A stretch of 6,019 nt of DNA from positions 1-6,019 of the forward strand of contig JAEZSU010000169.1 of the NCBI GenBank assembly GCA_023421635.1, given 5' to 3'. The DNA comes from Actinomycetes bacterium (GTDB lineage: Bacteria > Actinomycetota > Actinomycetes > Actinomycetales > Microbacteriaceae). The notes under the pieces are model-generated. The model was not told the origin of the DNA. It did not search any database and was given only the letters and a program-made list of their open reading frames with translations. The first letter of the stretch is position 1; every line of letters begins with the position of its first letter. This document shows, piece by piece, positions 4,612 to 6,019 of the stretch. Made by a program: the position numbers and the translations under genes.

Positions 4612-6019
4612 CACAGGACCGTGACCTCCTTCTCGGATGCGGTCGGCATCCGGTAGACCGTGTCGAGAATGGTGGTGGCGTCGGCACCGGAGAGTTCCTC
4701 GAACCCGTCCGCGGTGTGGACCAGGACGCGGTCGCACACCGCGGAGAGATCCCCCGCCTCGACGGTGACGATGATCACGGCGACGCCGCGCTGCGCCGCT
4801 TCCGAGATCGCTGCCAGGATCTCCCGGCGCGCACCGATGTCGACCGCCTGGGTCGGTTCGTGCAGCACCAGCAGGCGGGGCGAGGTGGACAGCCATTTGC
4901 CCACCAGCACCTTCTGCTGGTTCCCGCCGCTCAGGTGGCCGACGAGCGCGTCGGGGCCGGACGCGCGGACGTTGTAGCGCGAGATGACCCGCGCGGCGAG
5001 GGCCTCCTGCCAGGCGCGGCCGGTGAACCAGGGCCGGCCGTGTCGTCGCAGGTTGGCCAGCGCGATGTTGCCGGTGATCGTCCGGCCGAGGTCGACGCCC
5101 TCGACCTCGCGGCGCTCGGGCACGTACGCGACCCCCTGCCGCATCCGCTGCGCGACGCCCGCGCTCGGGGGGAACAGCGGCGCGTCGTCCTCGGACACGT
5201 GCGCGACGACGTCCTTCGCAGCGCCGGCGACCGCGTTCGGGACGTCCTCGAATCCCGAGCCCGGAAGCCCGGTGACCCCGAGCACCTCGCCGCCCCGGAC
5301 CTCGAAATGTCGAGTCTGCCCGTCCCGCATCCGCAGATCGACGCGGAAGACGGGTCCGGCGGGCGACACGCCGTCGGCGCGGCGCAGCGAGCCGTCCTCG
5401 ACGACGCGTCCGAGCGTCAGCTCCGCCAGGTCGCTCTCGGAGCACTCGCGCACCGGACGCCCGCCGACGACCGAGTGACCATCCCGCAGGACGGTCACCC
5501 GGTCGGCGAACCGGTGCACCTCGGCGAGGTTGTGGCTGATGAGGAGGACCGACGTGCCCTCCGCGACGATCGCCCGGAGGCGCTCGTGGAACCGGTCGAG
5601 GTCCTCGCCCATCATCATCCGGGTGGTCTCATCGAGGACGAGCACTCCTTCGCCCGGCCGGTGGTCGCGCAGCGCGCGGGCCACCGCGACCAGACTGCGG
5701 TCCATGCCGGAGAGCGTGCCGACCTTGCGTTCCGGCGCCAGCTCGAGCCCCACCCGCTGCAGCAGTTCGGTCACGGCACCCGCGGCGCGACCGCGCCGGA
5801 TCGGTGCGAGCAGCGGCCGGTCGGCGCCGAGCATGACGTTGTCGCCCACGCTCAGACCGTCGACCAGCCCCATGCTCTGGTGGACGATCGTGACCCCCCG
5901 GCTTCGGGCGTTCGCCCACCGGACCGGCCGCCCGAGGTCTTCACCGTCGAGCAGCACGGTCCCCTCGTCGGCCTTGTGATAACCGGTGAGGACCTTGGTG
6001 AGCGTGGACTTCCCCGAGC
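4611..6019 (-). CDS. RbsA-like sugar ABC transporter ATPase, 5'-truncated by the window edge
   Basis: This fused two-domain ATPase should power the importer. 468 residues are visible, and about 25-35 N-terminal residues lie beyond the right edge; the frame is open to base 6019, so the GTG at 5957 is not the start. Domain 1 shows the end of Walker A (SGKST, 6017-6003), the Q-loop Q47, a weak signature LSGMD at 102-106, Walker B VLVLDE at 125-130 and the H-loop H162 (numbering from the first visible full codon). Domain 2 has a Walker A lacking Lys (GLPGSGFED, 250-258), a canonical signature LSGGNQQK at 362-369, and a Walker B reading LLVLHEPT, with His replacing Asp while Glu387 is kept. A lysine-less second Walker A is usual for RbsA/MglA/XylG-type proteins. 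Pairing domain 1 Walker A with domain 2 signature leaves one good ATP site. The stop overlaps the permease start. Confidence 0.94.
   Translation of the reverse strand, partial: SGKSTLTKVLTGYHKADEGTVLLDGEDLGRPVRWANARSRGVTIVHQSMGLVDGLSVGDNVMLGADRPLLAPIRRGRAAGAVTELLQRVGLELAPERKVGTLSGMDRSLVAVARALRDHRPGEGVLVLDETTRMMMGEDLDRFHERLRAIVAEGTSVLLISHNLAEVHRFADRVTVLRDGHSVVGGRPVRECSESDLAELTLGRVVEDGSLRRADGVSPAGPVFRVDLRMRDGQTRHFEVRGGEVLGVTGLPGSGFEDVPNAVAGAAKDVVAHVSEDDAPLFPPSAGVAQRMRQGVAYVPERREVEGVDLGRTITGNIALANLRRHGRPWFTGRAWQEALAARVISRYNVRASGPDALVGHLSGGNQQKVLVGKWLSTSPRLLVLHEPTQAVDIGARREILAAISEAAQRGVAVIIVTVEAGDLSAVCDRVLVHTADGFEELSGADATTILDTVYRMPTASEKEVTVL
4624..4631 (-). promoter_or_regulatory. Strong Shine-Dalgarno site of the permease gene
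   Basis: The minus strand reads AAGGAGGT here, a near-perfect match to the anti-Shine-Dalgarno sequence, within the last codons of the ATPase. It lies 12 bases before the ATG at 4611 but 9 before the in-frame GTG at 4614, so the spacing slightly favours GTG. Either way it predicts strong, independent loading of ribosomes on the permease gene. Confidence 0.75.

Noticed and set aside
2690..4687. A long minus-strand open frame that could be read as a 665-residue fusion ending in the hydrolase
   Set aside because: Only the last 296 residues look like a real protein. The upstream part is Arg/Pro/Ala-rich low-complexity translation lying out of frame over the RbsC-like permease; the ATGA overlap and GGAGG mark the true start at 3580.
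3577..5445. A long minus-strand open frame of 622 residues ending in the permease, suggesting an extended N-terminal domain
   Set aside because: The upstream part is Arg-rich shadow translation over the ATPase gene, which is supported by motifs in another frame. The permease begins at 4611 or 4614, behind a strong Shine-Dalgarno site.
1..6019. Searched by eye for tRNA or rRNA genes, CRISPR repeats, transposase genes, inverted terminal repeats, attachment sites and defence genes
   Set aside because: None seen. Codon use and GC look uniform, genes are tightly packed, and every gene is a metabolic or transport type, so there is no sign of a mobile or defence island.

Overview
The window looks like a stretch of high-GC actinobacterial chromosome. 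GC is about 70% by eye, third codon positions are strongly G/C, and genes overlap tightly. The small [3Fe-4S] ferredoxin and the HtaA-like protein are both typical of Actinobacteria. A Microbacteriaceae-like host is plausible but cannot be proven here. No tRNA, rRNA, CRISPR array, insertion sequence or phage feature was seen, and no gap between genes exceeds 35 bases.

The left half (1-2679, plus strand) is one operon cut by the left edge. It encodes the C-terminal two thirds of a cytochrome P450, a 62-residue ferredoxin, an FAD/NAD(P)H-dependent ferredoxin reductase, and a 159-residue soluble protein that resembles a single HtaA haem-binding domain. The first three form a complete class I P450 electron chain: NAD(P)H to FAD reductase to [3Fe-4S] ferredoxin to P450 haem. 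The reductase starts inside the ferredoxin stop (GTGA), and the HtaA-like gene starts inside the reductase stop (ATGA), so the last three genes are probably translationally coupled. The HtaA-like member is the unexpected one, because HtaA domains are best known from cell-surface haem capture and this copy has no visible export or membrane signal.

The right half (2690-6019, minus strand) is a second operon, read leftward and cut by the right edge. Its order is a sugar-type (RbsA/CUT2-like) ABC ATPase, an RbsC-like permease, and a predicted metal-dependent hydrolase of the amidohydrolase fold resembling DUF6282 proteins. All junctions overlap by 1-4 bases. No substrate-binding protein is in view; if the importer is complete, its gene should lie beyond the right edge. 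The arrangement suggests uptake of a small polar compound followed by hydrolysis, but the substrate cannot be read from the sequence.

The two operons converge with only 10 bases between their stop codons. Both could belong to one catabolic locus (import, hydrolysis, hydroxylation), but convergent orientation is weak evidence. Promoters of both operons lie outside the window.
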